64,000 bases of DNA from assembly GCA_001599975.1 (NCBI GenBank), contig BCIO01000006.1:1359587-1423586 (forward strand), in the 5' to 3' direction. This document shows, piece after piece, positions 44,044-53,273 of this stretch. Position 1 is the stretch's first letter. Each line of letters begins with the position of its first letter. The notes beneath the pieces were generated by a model. It did not search any database, was not told where the DNA came from, and saw nothing but the letters and a program-made list of their open reading frames with translations. The translations under genes were made by a program, and so were the position numbers. The stretch comes from Cystobasidiopsis lactophilus (taxonomy: Eukaryota > Basidiomycota > Agaricostilbomycetes > Agaricostilbales > Chionosphaeraceae).

Positions 44044-45149
44044 TCAAGCACAATCGAGCCGCAGTCGCTCCAGAGCCTCCATCCCTTCCTTCGCCTGCTC
44101 TGCCAGAGAAAGCGTGGGTTCGACGTCCCCGGTTGGCCCACCATCCAGCGTCTCGACAGACACGTAACCACTCCACCCCGTTGCGAGAATGGCCTTGACC
44201 ATGTCCACGACGGGTAGAAAGCCTCCCTTGTACGGAAGGGGGCGGTAGGCTAGCGACCATGCACAGCGAGGCTGACTGGCGTCGACTGTGATGACTGAGC
44301 TAGGGGGTAAAACCGCGTGAGAGATTCGGTAGCCATCGGACAGCTGCAAGACGAAGAGCTTGTCTGCCGGTAGAGTGGCGGCCAAGTCTGCCATTTCCGC
44401 TTCAAAAGCAGCCCGAGTTGCCTCTTCGGTCGCATGTGTTAGACCGTTGTCTGTTGAAGGATTGCCAAAAATGTAGCCGCCAAGGTGAAAGGTGTCGAGG
44501 ACAAGCCCAAAGTTGGGCTCGTCGACAGCTTGAGCCAGACGCAGCCCAGTGCGCCAGTCTGGTGCAAAAGTCGCCCAGCAGAGGTTCTCAAAAGCTAGTC
44601 GAATGCCGTGCCCTTGCATTTGGATGGACAGCTCCTTCAGTTCTCGCACCATAGCGTTCTCGTCGCTGTTCAGTAGACTTTCGGCGACATCAGTCGCTCC
44701 GACCTGCCATACAAAGCCGAAGGTCAGCTAAAAGGCCTTCCTAGCAGCAGACCGCTCACCAGCAGCATATTTGTGCCCAGGGTTTTGACCACCTTAGCAC
44801 ATCCCTCCGCTCTTGTCCGGGCTGCAGCCCACTGCTCGCTCCCAACAGGCCAACCCTCATACTGCAGCAGCGCATCGAGCTCAATGATTTTCAATCTCAA
44901 CCGTTCACACTCTTGGCGGACTTCTTTTGCTCCTGCCACGAGCCCCTCATGATCGTCCATTGAGATCTCCTTGGCGGCTCTTTGGCTGCAATAGGCCTGG
45001 AGATCCCAAAGCAAGATGGCAACGCCTTCAAAACCCGCCGCAGCAATGGCTTGCAGCTTCTCAAAGAGCGGGAGAGTGAAGACGAAAGGCGCAGGGCCGA
45101 AAGCCAACGTCGAATGAGCAGCTCGCAGCCTGGGCACTTGAGTAGACAT
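44044..45149 (-). CDS. TIM-barrel sugar isomerase / dehydroshikimate dehydratase-like enzyme
   Basis: A xylose-isomerase-like (AP endonuclease family 2) barrel. MSTQVPRLRAAHSTLAFGPA starts the first strand; LFEKLQAIAAAGFEGVAILL, KVVKTLGTNMLLVGATDVAE, GHGIRLAFENLCWATFAPDW, LVLDTFHLGGYIFGN and LFVLQLSDGYRIS carry the strand ends with the metal-ligand residues: Glu in FEN, Asp/His in DTFH, Asp in SDG and Glu in YVSVETLDG. This layout is shared by sugar-phosphate isomerases and fungal 3-dehydroshikimate dehydratase (qa-4/quinate pathway), so the reaction cannot be decided from sequence alone. One intron (about 44656-44741). Stop ends at 44044. Confidence 0.85.
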
Positions 45150-45601
45150 CCTGCAGGCACCGAAGAACTTGTGCCAAGTCACCGTCAAGACACGGTCGAT
45201 ATGGTGATCTCTTCGAACTATCGACTAATTTGAGGGGCTGCAAAGAATGCATTGCCGCCGGGACGTCGCCGTCTTCGCCGATAGTAGCAGCCAAAGACAG
45301 GGAAACATTGTTGATATACTGGAAGGCACTTTCCATTTGCAGACACAAACAAGAGAGTGGTGGCAGTCAGCGCGAACGGCATTCGTTGCTCCCTCCAGTC
45401 GACGTCAACTTTAGCGAAGCGGCGAAAGATCTGGTACGTGTGCCCCAGGATGATCTGTGCTTGTTGAAATGCGGCGTAACGAGCTTGCAGCAGGAGGGGA
45501 GGGGATCATCAAGGCAGGCTGGCATAGCAACGCAACTGCCGACATGGAACGAGCCAACATTTGACGGCCGACCCCGAGACGACAGAACGCGGTTGCAGGG
45601 C
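45150..45601. other. Intergenic region between TIM-barrel and HAD genes
   Basis: About 450 nt, both neighbours on the minus strand. Overlapping short frames seem to be shadows. Expected to hold the TIM-barrel promoter and the HAD 3' UTR. Confidence 0.45.
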
Positions 45602-46782
45602 TTATACCGGGTATGGAGGAAGGCCCCATTCTTCCGGCTTGAAGTGTTCCAGCGAGTCCAAGGTCGCTGTTGGCTGAGGTGCATTCGGCGCTGCCACCAC
45701 AAAGTTCTTCAACTCCATGTCGGGAACCCAAATGACGGGCATATTGGCCGCATGCGCCGCCGTTATCCCTGTGAAAGTGGTAAGCATGCCTCCAGTTGTG
45801 AAGGGCAGCAGGTAGCAGGTAAAGAACCAACCGGGCAGGCCGTCTTCGAAAACGAGGCACCGCCGCTTTTGTTCTGGCGTTGACATGCCGATTGCGTCCG
45901 CTGCCAGCTCGAAAATGTCCTGCACCGTAGACTTTAGCAAAGGGATAGCTGGTCGACAAAACCCGCGGCGATTCGGAGGGGCCGAATTCCACGCTGGCCG
46001 TCCGCAAACTCACAGGATGTGGTTTTCCGCGCCCTGGCTTGAGGTCCTTGTTGTCGCCGCATATGATAGCATTGGGATGGAACGAGTCGATCAGGTGCGG
46101 TAGGTGTCCGGTCTTCAGTTTGAAATTTCGATGTTGGCTCCCGGTCGCAATCTGGCGTGACATTTGGAGCCTCATCCAAGAACGAAGGGCATAATACTCA
46201 CTGCAATGGGAACATTGCAGGCCTTGAGGTGCTGCACCAGCTTGACTGCACCTGGCAATGGGGCCACTGTCCTGAAGAGCTCATCTTGGACGACCGTGAT
46301 TTGCTCCACGACCGACTCGGGCGTGAGTTGGTCTTGAAGTTTGTAGTATTCTAGTAAGAACGCGACGGCTTGCGGTTGCGGCCTGCCCATGACTTGTCTG
46401 TGCCAAAGCTAAGAGCGTGTGCTTGGGTCGAGCTGGTGGAATTAGGTCCTCACGATTTGAATTCGTGGCTGTAGCGACTCTCAGTCTCAAGATGTGTACT
46501 TCAGAAGGCGCTACCTACGTCACTTCCATTCCGTACGGCTTGAGCAGTTGATTTGTGGCCACAGTGTACATCTTCAAATGAGGCAGACGAGGCAGCAAGC
46601 TTCAACACGATGACGGCCAGCGCGTCCCTGGATGTGCACTTACTCGCTCTGAGTCAATGAGGAGGCCATCTGTCAAGGAAACGAGATAAGCAAATCGGTC
46701 GCTCAAGATGCGGGTTCACCGGTGAGGCTTGAGCCATACCCATGTCAAAGATGACGGCATCGACAGCAGGGCGAGAGGACAT
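45602..46782 (-). CDS. HAD-superfamily phosphatase, pseudouridine-5'-phosphatase (PUDP/HDHD1) type
   Basis: MSSRPAVDAVIFDMDGLLID holds the nucleophile motif DxDG, with the second half on a 26-nt exon at 46644-46669. Then MYTVATNQLLKPYGMEVT, VMGRPQPQAVAFLLEYYKL, APLPGAVKLVQHLKACNVPI (cap to motif II), GKPHPDIFELAADAIGM (motif III Lys with PHPD), CLVFEDGLPG (motif IV acid) and NMPVIWVPD. The end FKPEEWGLPPYPV is typical of eukaryotic HDHD1-like proteins. Motif IV usually reads EDSxxG; here it is EDGLPGWF, and the text just after contains an intron. About seven introns. Other HAD sugar phosphatases (GPP/DOG) are alternatives. Confidence 0.88.
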
Positions 46783-47301
46783 TTCTTCCTGGAAATGGCA
46801 ATCCAGAGACTACTGAAATGTGCGCTTGGCAGTGGAAAAGAGAGCACATTGTCAGGACATTTTGTTTGTGCCAGACGAGTCGACGTAGCAGACAGAGCCC
46901 CTGTCACTGCTTGGAGGCGCGAACTCCAACTTGCCAGCCTCTCTGCGATGGCCACTCCGGCTAGTATGGCTGACCGTATGCGCCGATTTTGCTAGAGAAT
47001 ACGTGTGTTAAATCAACGACTTGGTGCACAAGTGGCTGGTAATGACAGGGGCAGCGTCTGTTGATGTTCTCACGCCACCGCCACCGGGGTCACCCTGCCG
47101 CCGCCGCCACCGATCTTTCTCGGCTCTCTGTCTGTTGGTTGTCTTCTTGCCTTTCTTTGCCTGCCTGTTCTATCGAAGCATCATCATCAACGTCTGCTTT
47201 GTAGAGGACGAGTCAACCCGCCGCCATCGACCTCCTTCCTTCTTTCCCCTTCATCCGTGCAACCCGTCTTAAATTGAAGGACAGCGCACGTTGCCGTTTC
47301 T
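46783..47301. other. Divergent intergenic region
   Basis: About 520 nt between the HAD gene start (-) and the next plus-strand start. A frame at 47021-47272 encodes a hydrophobic Cys-rich stretch but ends in a stop before the next gene and has no domain match; not called. Confidence 0.4.
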
Positions 47302-47941
47302 ATGCATTTGGTTCAAGCTCCTACACACTTTCCACTGACATGTGGTCCTTCCAACCCGTACGATGCCGGCAAAGGCGGCCAAGTCTTCATGCCCTACACC
47401 GAGAAACAATATCTTTGGGGGTACGCGTGCCACATACACTCACTCAGGCTCCAGACTCACGCAGAAACACTGCCAGGTTCTTGATACGGCGCGAGATTGG
47501 TTTTGTTCATGCGGGCATCGACAGCCCACCCCGCTTTGAGGATCAACCGGTATCCAGTGCCATGAAGGCCGCCATTCAGCAGCAATGCATTGCATCTCTT
47601 CAGCAGCATGCTATCGAGATTGGAGGCACGGGTAAGAACTTCTTTAGCACCCGAGAGTGAAACGAAGCAAATCGGATTGCAGGCCTCATCAACGTCAAAA
47701 TGTCAATGAGCGAGAGCCATGTGGGCGCTCATGAGCGAGTCTTACACTGTGATGGATCTGCCATGGCGGTGTAAGCCCGTATTCGTGTCATTTGCCTGCG
47801 GGGCCTGACTTTTGCTACCAGAATCGTCGGGCCAATCGAGTTTGTCCTCGTTATCTCTTCCCTGACATGGCGATTGAGTCCCTATTGCTACAGGTACATA
47901 CCACCCGGAATGAATATGCATATCAAGCCTTGGATCTAGCC
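47302..47941 (+). CDS. Orphan protein of about 150-170 residues
   Basis: Four exons. The first reads MHLVQAPTHFPLTCGPSN and MPYTEKQYLWG; a 58-nt intron with GTACGC donor joins it to FLIRREIGFVHAGIDSPPRF. Then EDQPVSSAMKAAIQQQCIAS and LQQHAIEIGGTG, an intron, LINVKMSMSESHVGAHERVL, an intron, and VIVGPIEFVLVISSLTWRL with the tail YRYIPPGMNMHIKPWI. All joints are GT-AG and keep frame. I do not recognise a family. Coding is supported only by frame continuity across three introns. Confidence 0.5.
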
Positions 47942-48186
47942 CAAAAGCTTGAATCCGGCCGTCGACATCTTGTCTGGACCTGCCGCCGACGAAGCAGAAG
48001 AGCGCGGGCCAATGGGCGCCTTCTCGTCCTGTTACACATTATTTCGTTCGTCATTTTCCATTGGTTCTTGTGGTGTGCCGCCGGAACGTGCGAAAAAGAG
48101 ATCCCGATGCAATGCGTACACGAAACGAGTAAACCCAAGAACCGTACAAGCCCAAGAACCAATACAACCCCTCTAACACCAACAAT

Positions 48187-50458
48187 CTAATTGAAAGCAC
48201 CACCGAATTCTAGAAAGTCGCGGCGCCTGTGCCAGCTTTGGATGGCAGAGTCTCTAGCCATGATGAGGTCGTTCGACGAAACGTGCAACTCGGCCAAAGC
48301 AAGCCTTCTCTGCGCCGTTGTCAAGCTAAGAGACTTCTCTTTGAAGTCCAACACTCTGAGGCTCACACCTTCAGCAGAAGTTGGCTTGTCAGAAGGCAAA
48401 TGGACGCACGCGATAGCTCGGGAGAAGGCAGCGTCTGTCAACTCGTGGCTGAGCTTCGCCAACTGCTCATCTCCACCGAAGTCCTTGGTGAGCTGCTTGA
48501 GAAGGTGCTTCTTGGACAACTCGGCGATTTGACGACAGCACTGAACCCGGCCCTTGACCACGTCGGCCCAAGCGATGTCGTCTTGAATGGCGAGCTCTGC
48601 CGCGGCTTGAGAAGAAATCAATTTGCGACACTCGGCGGCGTGCCCAAAGGAGTCGAAGCCGATTTCGCCCTTCTGGAGCTGCTTGTGAATGAAGTTCTTA
48701 AAGTGCTGCGGATCCACGACAAAGCCTGCCGCAACGTATTGCTCGGAGATCGAGATAAGAACTGCATAATGAATCAGTTACATGCGACAGCTCAGCCAAG
48801 AGCGAACCCACCATCCAGGGCATTAAGCGACTGCTCGGACAGGGCCAAAATCGATTTGCGGTGTGTGGCCAATTCATTCTCCAGCTCGTCTTGGTCTACC
48901 GTACCGTGTGAAATGAGTAAAGCAAGGCGCAGCGGATAGTGGGGTGACAGGCTCACCTTTGGCGGACGCTTGCTGGTAGAGGATGGCCTTGTCGATAAAA
49001 CTCTGAAAAGGCTCTGCACGGGTACGCTTAGATCATAGCAGATCGAGTCACATCTATTACTCACTGTAAACAGCTTGGATGGACTCCGAGAGCTCTACAT
49101 CCAATGCACATTCCCGCTTGCGCCAATCAGCCCGAACCTTGGCGATCTGGCCCATCTTGACGCGCAGTGCAGCAGACACATCATTAACGCGGTCCATATC
49201 TAGCTGATACCTGTGGCTCAGCAGCGATGGGTCAGTTATGCTGCATTTCGTGACTGGGCAAACGGAAGGCTCACGTGTACAACCGCTTGCCCAGCTCGAC
49301 CACCAGCTCTGCCTTGAGCTTGGCAATCCGAATTAGGGTTTCACCAATCTCGCGGTGCCCATCTTTGTTGGTGAAAAGCGGCATAAGATCGAGGAACTGG
49401 TGGCACTCTTGAACGGCGGTGTCGATCAAGCGCTGTTGAAGGGCAGATCGCTTCTCCAGCATAGCCTGAACTTTATAGAGAGCCGACGAGAGGGTGTGGG
49501 TGCTCTCAGTCCAGCTGGCAAGGTCTTCAATTTCCTGTAGCTTGAAGTCCTCTTTCATCGCAATCCGCTTCAGATCCACTTGGGTGTCGGCGTGCGGAGC
49601 GCTTGGAAGGGCGAGACACTCGAAGACTTGAAACTTGAAGGACTTGGCTTCTGTAATAGGCGTGGTCTTGCCGCTGGCGTTGGCTGGTGTTGCGGCCTTG
49701 CTCGGACCTGCCGCCTCCAACCAAGTGTCCAAGAACTGCAAGCTGCCTCCGCCAAGTTTCTTCAAGAGAACGAACGGCGAGCCAGCGGAAGACAGAGAGC
49801 ATTGCACGTCGAGCTTCTTGGCATCCTTGCCAGTCCGCGAATCGACTGGCAGCGAATGAGAACGGCGTTGCTGCAGCAAGACAGCGGACACTCACTCTCT
49901 TTCTGTAACGTAGCTCCAGTCAAATCCATAAACAGCAAGTCAACCACGCGAATCATGTCCTCCACTGTGAAGCTGTGCTGGCCAGTCTGATTAGCGTAAA
50001 TCGCCGGTTGACCTGCACCGATTGTGAGCTGACGACCGGCGACGGACGCAATTAGCATTCAAACACACGAAATAGGCGTTCTGTAGCCATTGAGTTGAGT
50101 CGGGTAATAGTTGGCGGCTAAAAGAACGACGCTCACCGGCGTGGTCGCGCGTGTCGGTCTTCGAGGCAACGCTGGCAGAGTCGGTCTGCGCCTCCGAAGA
50201 CGCGTCCTTTGATCCATTGGACTTGAAGGACGACGCTGGCTGGGCATCGTCTCGGTGGGTGACCAATTTGGTGGCGCTCTCGCCCAGCAATCCCTTGCCC
50301 GAGTACGACAGCTTGAGGAAGTTGGACAGGACGTCGGTGTTGAGCATGGGCAAGGACGTGAGGCCGGTAACTGCTGCCACCAGCTGCCGAGGGGTGGATA
50401 GGGACAGTGGCTGGGCGCGCGCTTGGAAAGCGTCTGCGTTCATTGTGGAAGTCGACAT
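48187..50458 (-). CDS. Helical, probably coiled-coil orphan protein
   Basis: MSTSTMNADAFQARAQPLSL starts a Ser-rich leader, then TPRQLVAAVTGLTSLPMLNT and DVLSNFLKLSYSGKGLLGES. After introns: HSFTVEDMIRVVDLLFMDLT, GGSLQFLDTWLEAAGPSKAA, KFQVFECLALPSAPHADTQV, EDLASWTESTHTLSSALYKV, ETLIRIAKLKAELVVELGKR, LDMDRVNDVSAALRVKMGQI and AKVRADWRKRECALDVELSE. The C-terminal exon (48187-48717) is helical with LAIQDDIAWADVVKGRVQCC. The repeated charged heptad-like helices suggest a long alpha-helical bundle or BAR-like domain, but I could not confirm one. About seven introns. Function unknown. Confidence 0.75.
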
Positions 50459-51490
50459 TGCCTGTTGGTATGCACGCGAAAGCGGGTTACGCGGGGCGAT
50501 TGGGCGCAAAAGAAGGAGAGATGGTCGGTCCAGGCGAAAAGCAGACAGGAGCTAAAGCCGGGAGAGAAGTCCCGAAAAGGTAAGAGCTGATAAGAAGGTG
50601 TTGATCGATTCGCCAGCGAAGGCCGAATTGAACAGAGCGGCGCGTGTTTGATGCCTGGGAGAGCTTGCTATACGACCACAGAACGACACCAAACAACACA
50701 AGCACAACAGATGGACGATAAGGGGCAGGAGAGGCAGGGAAAACAAGTCCCAGGCACGCGACCTTTAGTCTTTAATCTTCGGCGCGGCAACTCTCCCCAA
50801 CCGTCCCAAATACCCCACATGAGGCCGACCATCCAGAGAAATAAGCGACTTCGGCATGTCGATTGTGTGGCGAGACCGCGAGAGGGCAAAGGTCGTTAAA
50901 TTAAATGCGCGTAGAATCGAGATTGGCCTGGCCCTCTATTCCTATCTTGGTGCGCGAACCTGAGAGGAAGGGAGCGCTGCAATAGCGCAATGCGGCAAGC
51001 CACTAAATGGTCAACCTCGAGCCTAGTTCGCCTTGCCGCCTAGTTGGCGCGGCGATTTGCTGGACACGATTCCCGGGATTCGTCCCGGGATTCGAGCTGC
51101 CGGGGAACCTGCTCCTCGTCCGCGTTCAACGACAGCAAATGTTACGACTTAGTGCCTCTGCCTTTGCATTGCTGGCAAATTAATGTCACGAATACTGCTC
51201 TGACCATGGCTGCAGCCCCAACTCGTCCACTTCGTGGGAATAATGAGCCATTGATCTTGCCGCGACCCCTATCATATGGCGGTCCCGATGCTTTGTGGAA
51301 TGCCAGCTGCTGATCCGCCAAAGGCTGGACAGGCGTATTGAGATGGGCGTTGGAAGATCCGGTGCCTGAAAACTCCATTCCATACGATCAATCGAATGTT
51401 GCCAATGGCGATCCCTGCCAGTGCGAAAACAGTCGCGTCCTTCGTTGCCCGCTATATTCTTGCTTCGCGCCATCCATCCTCCGGTTAGCC
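50459..51490. other. Divergent intergenic region with a 12-nt tandem repeat
   Basis: About 1.03 kb between the helical orphan start (-) and the secreted protein start (+). It contains a perfect tandem copy of TCCCGGGATTCG at 51071-51082 and 51083-51094. A frame at 51044-51313 is open but ends well before the next gene and shows no domain. Otherwise nothing recognised. Confidence 0.45.
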
Positions 51491-52642
51491 ATGTCCATTC
51501 GTATGTCTGCTGCTCTCTTTTTGCTCCTGGCGTCGGCAACTCTGGCGGCTCGAGTCGAGCTGGGCCGGTTCTCGGCTGGAGTCAAATGCACGGCGCTGCC
51601 ATCCCAGCTGGGCACGAACAACAAGTGCTGCAGCGGCATGTGTGCCGGAGGGGTTCCTTTTGCAGAGTGCTGGTATGGGTGCGACGGCTTGGGTAAGTCA
51701 TGTGGTTCGATTCGATCCGGTAACGAGCGTCGCTCATAATAAGCGACAGAGGGCGTCTGTGGCGCCGACAAGATGTTTGGTTCCCGCAATGGCAACTTGG
51801 TCGACGTTGGGGGAGCCGACTGCTATTTCAACGGCCTCTGCAAATTTCAGAAGACGAAATGGAACATCGACTGCTGCACGTGTCCCGCTGGCTACAAGGT
51901 CGAATACGCAAAGGGAAAGCTGAGGTGCGATGGCGGCGACATTTGTGTAGGATGCGACGGCAAAGGGGAGTACCTATGTGGCGACGCGACCAATGGCTAC
52001 AAATGTGAGTGCCCTGTAACGGCATTTCGGTGACTCGTCTCTTATTTCAGCAAAATAGGCTGCACCGGACCCGCTCCCAAACCGACTCCTACGCCAGGAT
52101 GCGTCCCGTCGAGCTGTATCAACTCCTGGAGCCTGTTCGCTGAGGCTCAAGGCGCCCGAATCGACGAGATGAATATTTGGATGGACGGCTTGTGCGACAT
52201 TGCGGACAAGCTGGTCGGCATAGAAGGGCCAACTCTCGAACAGCTTGCTACTACATTCGCCGAATCGCTGGTCGACAAGTACTGCGACACGTCCATTTCG
52301 CCGCTCGAGGACAAATCGTTCGAGGCAGTCGGCAAGGTCTGCAAAGGCATGAACGCTGCCGCCTGCGCCAAGCTCACTGGCGCTGTCTCAGTAATGAACA
52401 GCGGCCTGGCAAAGCTGTGCAAAGTCGCGAACAAGGTGGATTTCGATGACGTGAAGGCCGTCGTCAAGTTGAGCGATGTGGTGGGAACCTTGGCCTGCGG
52501 CTCGCTCAAGGCGTTGAACAAGTCAGGAAGAAACCTCTACGTCAAGTCCATCGTAGACGCCAAGACGTCCAAGTGCAAGAGCAACTGCAAGGGCGCTTTG
52601 GCGGATCTCAAGGATGCCTTGTACAAGCAAGCACACCCATAG
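51491..52642 (+). CDS. Secreted cysteine-rich protein
   Basis: MSIRMSAALFLLLASATLAA is a textbook signal peptide. The mature N-terminal part is Cys-rich: TNNKCCSGMCAGGVPFAECW, CGADKMFGSRNGNLV, WNIDCCTCPAGYKVEY and DGGDICVGCDGKGEYLCG, with spacing like EGF-type or small disulfide modules. An intron ending CAAAATAG gives KCCTGPAPKPTPTPGCVPSS, a Thr/Pro linker, and then a helical C-terminal domain (DEMNIWMDGLCDIADKLVGI to LADLKDALYKQAHP) with paired cysteines. About 310 residues, two introns. No enzyme motif or GPI site is visible. A cell-wall or extracellular role is likely; an effector-like role in plant or animal association is speculative. Confidence 0.8.
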
Positions 52643-53273
52643 GCGCCACCTCCTACTACCACATTTCACCTCTTTTCCTTCTTTGGCACTCTCGCTCTCT
52701 TGTCTTCGACCAACTTCCTCTGTTCTCTCGCCGTCTCGCCATTCGCCACTCCTTCGCCTCCCTTTTTAGGGTGACGTGGGGTTCTACTTCCTTCGCCCTT
52801 TGGAGTGCTTGTTGATTTCGTTTTTGGCTGTTGTAACTTGGCTCAGCGTACATGCGCCTGTTTGAAATTTGTCGCATTGGTTCATTGGTTGCCTAGATGC
52901 TGTCGTCCGACCAATTGCCGCCGAAGTCAAAGCCGACACGCGCCTGCAACTTAGAGTTATCCCAAGACAGTCTTTTCTTACTCGCCCGCTGGATGCTGTA
53001 GCTCCAAAGCCATGGATCAGTTCTATGTGCAATTAGCGATTGCAAGCGGAGAAAGGAGCCCTAACTGCGTCAAGCAAGCCGAGTGTCCCTCTAAGAAAGC
53101 TTCTATGGACAGTGATAGGAAAAAGGTGGGAACGATTTTGAGAGACACGTTGTTAGGCCAAAAGAAAGCAAAGCCTGGGAGGGGAAATATGCAAAATGGT
53201 GAGGGGCGAGGGTATGATCGTCTTGCCGGAGTTGAGTGGCTCGACCTATGCAAAGGAACAGAAGGGAAAACGT
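52643..53273. other. Convergent intergenic region
   Basis: About 630 nt between the secreted-protein stop (+) and the BNI4-like stop (-). Short frames on both strands only; probably two 3' UTRs. Confidence 0.5.

Noticed and set aside
47021-47272. Hydrophobic short frame upstream of the 47302 orphan
   Set aside because: Could be a signal-anchor peptide, but it ends in a stop before the next exon, has no splice site that would join it in frame that I could find, and no match.
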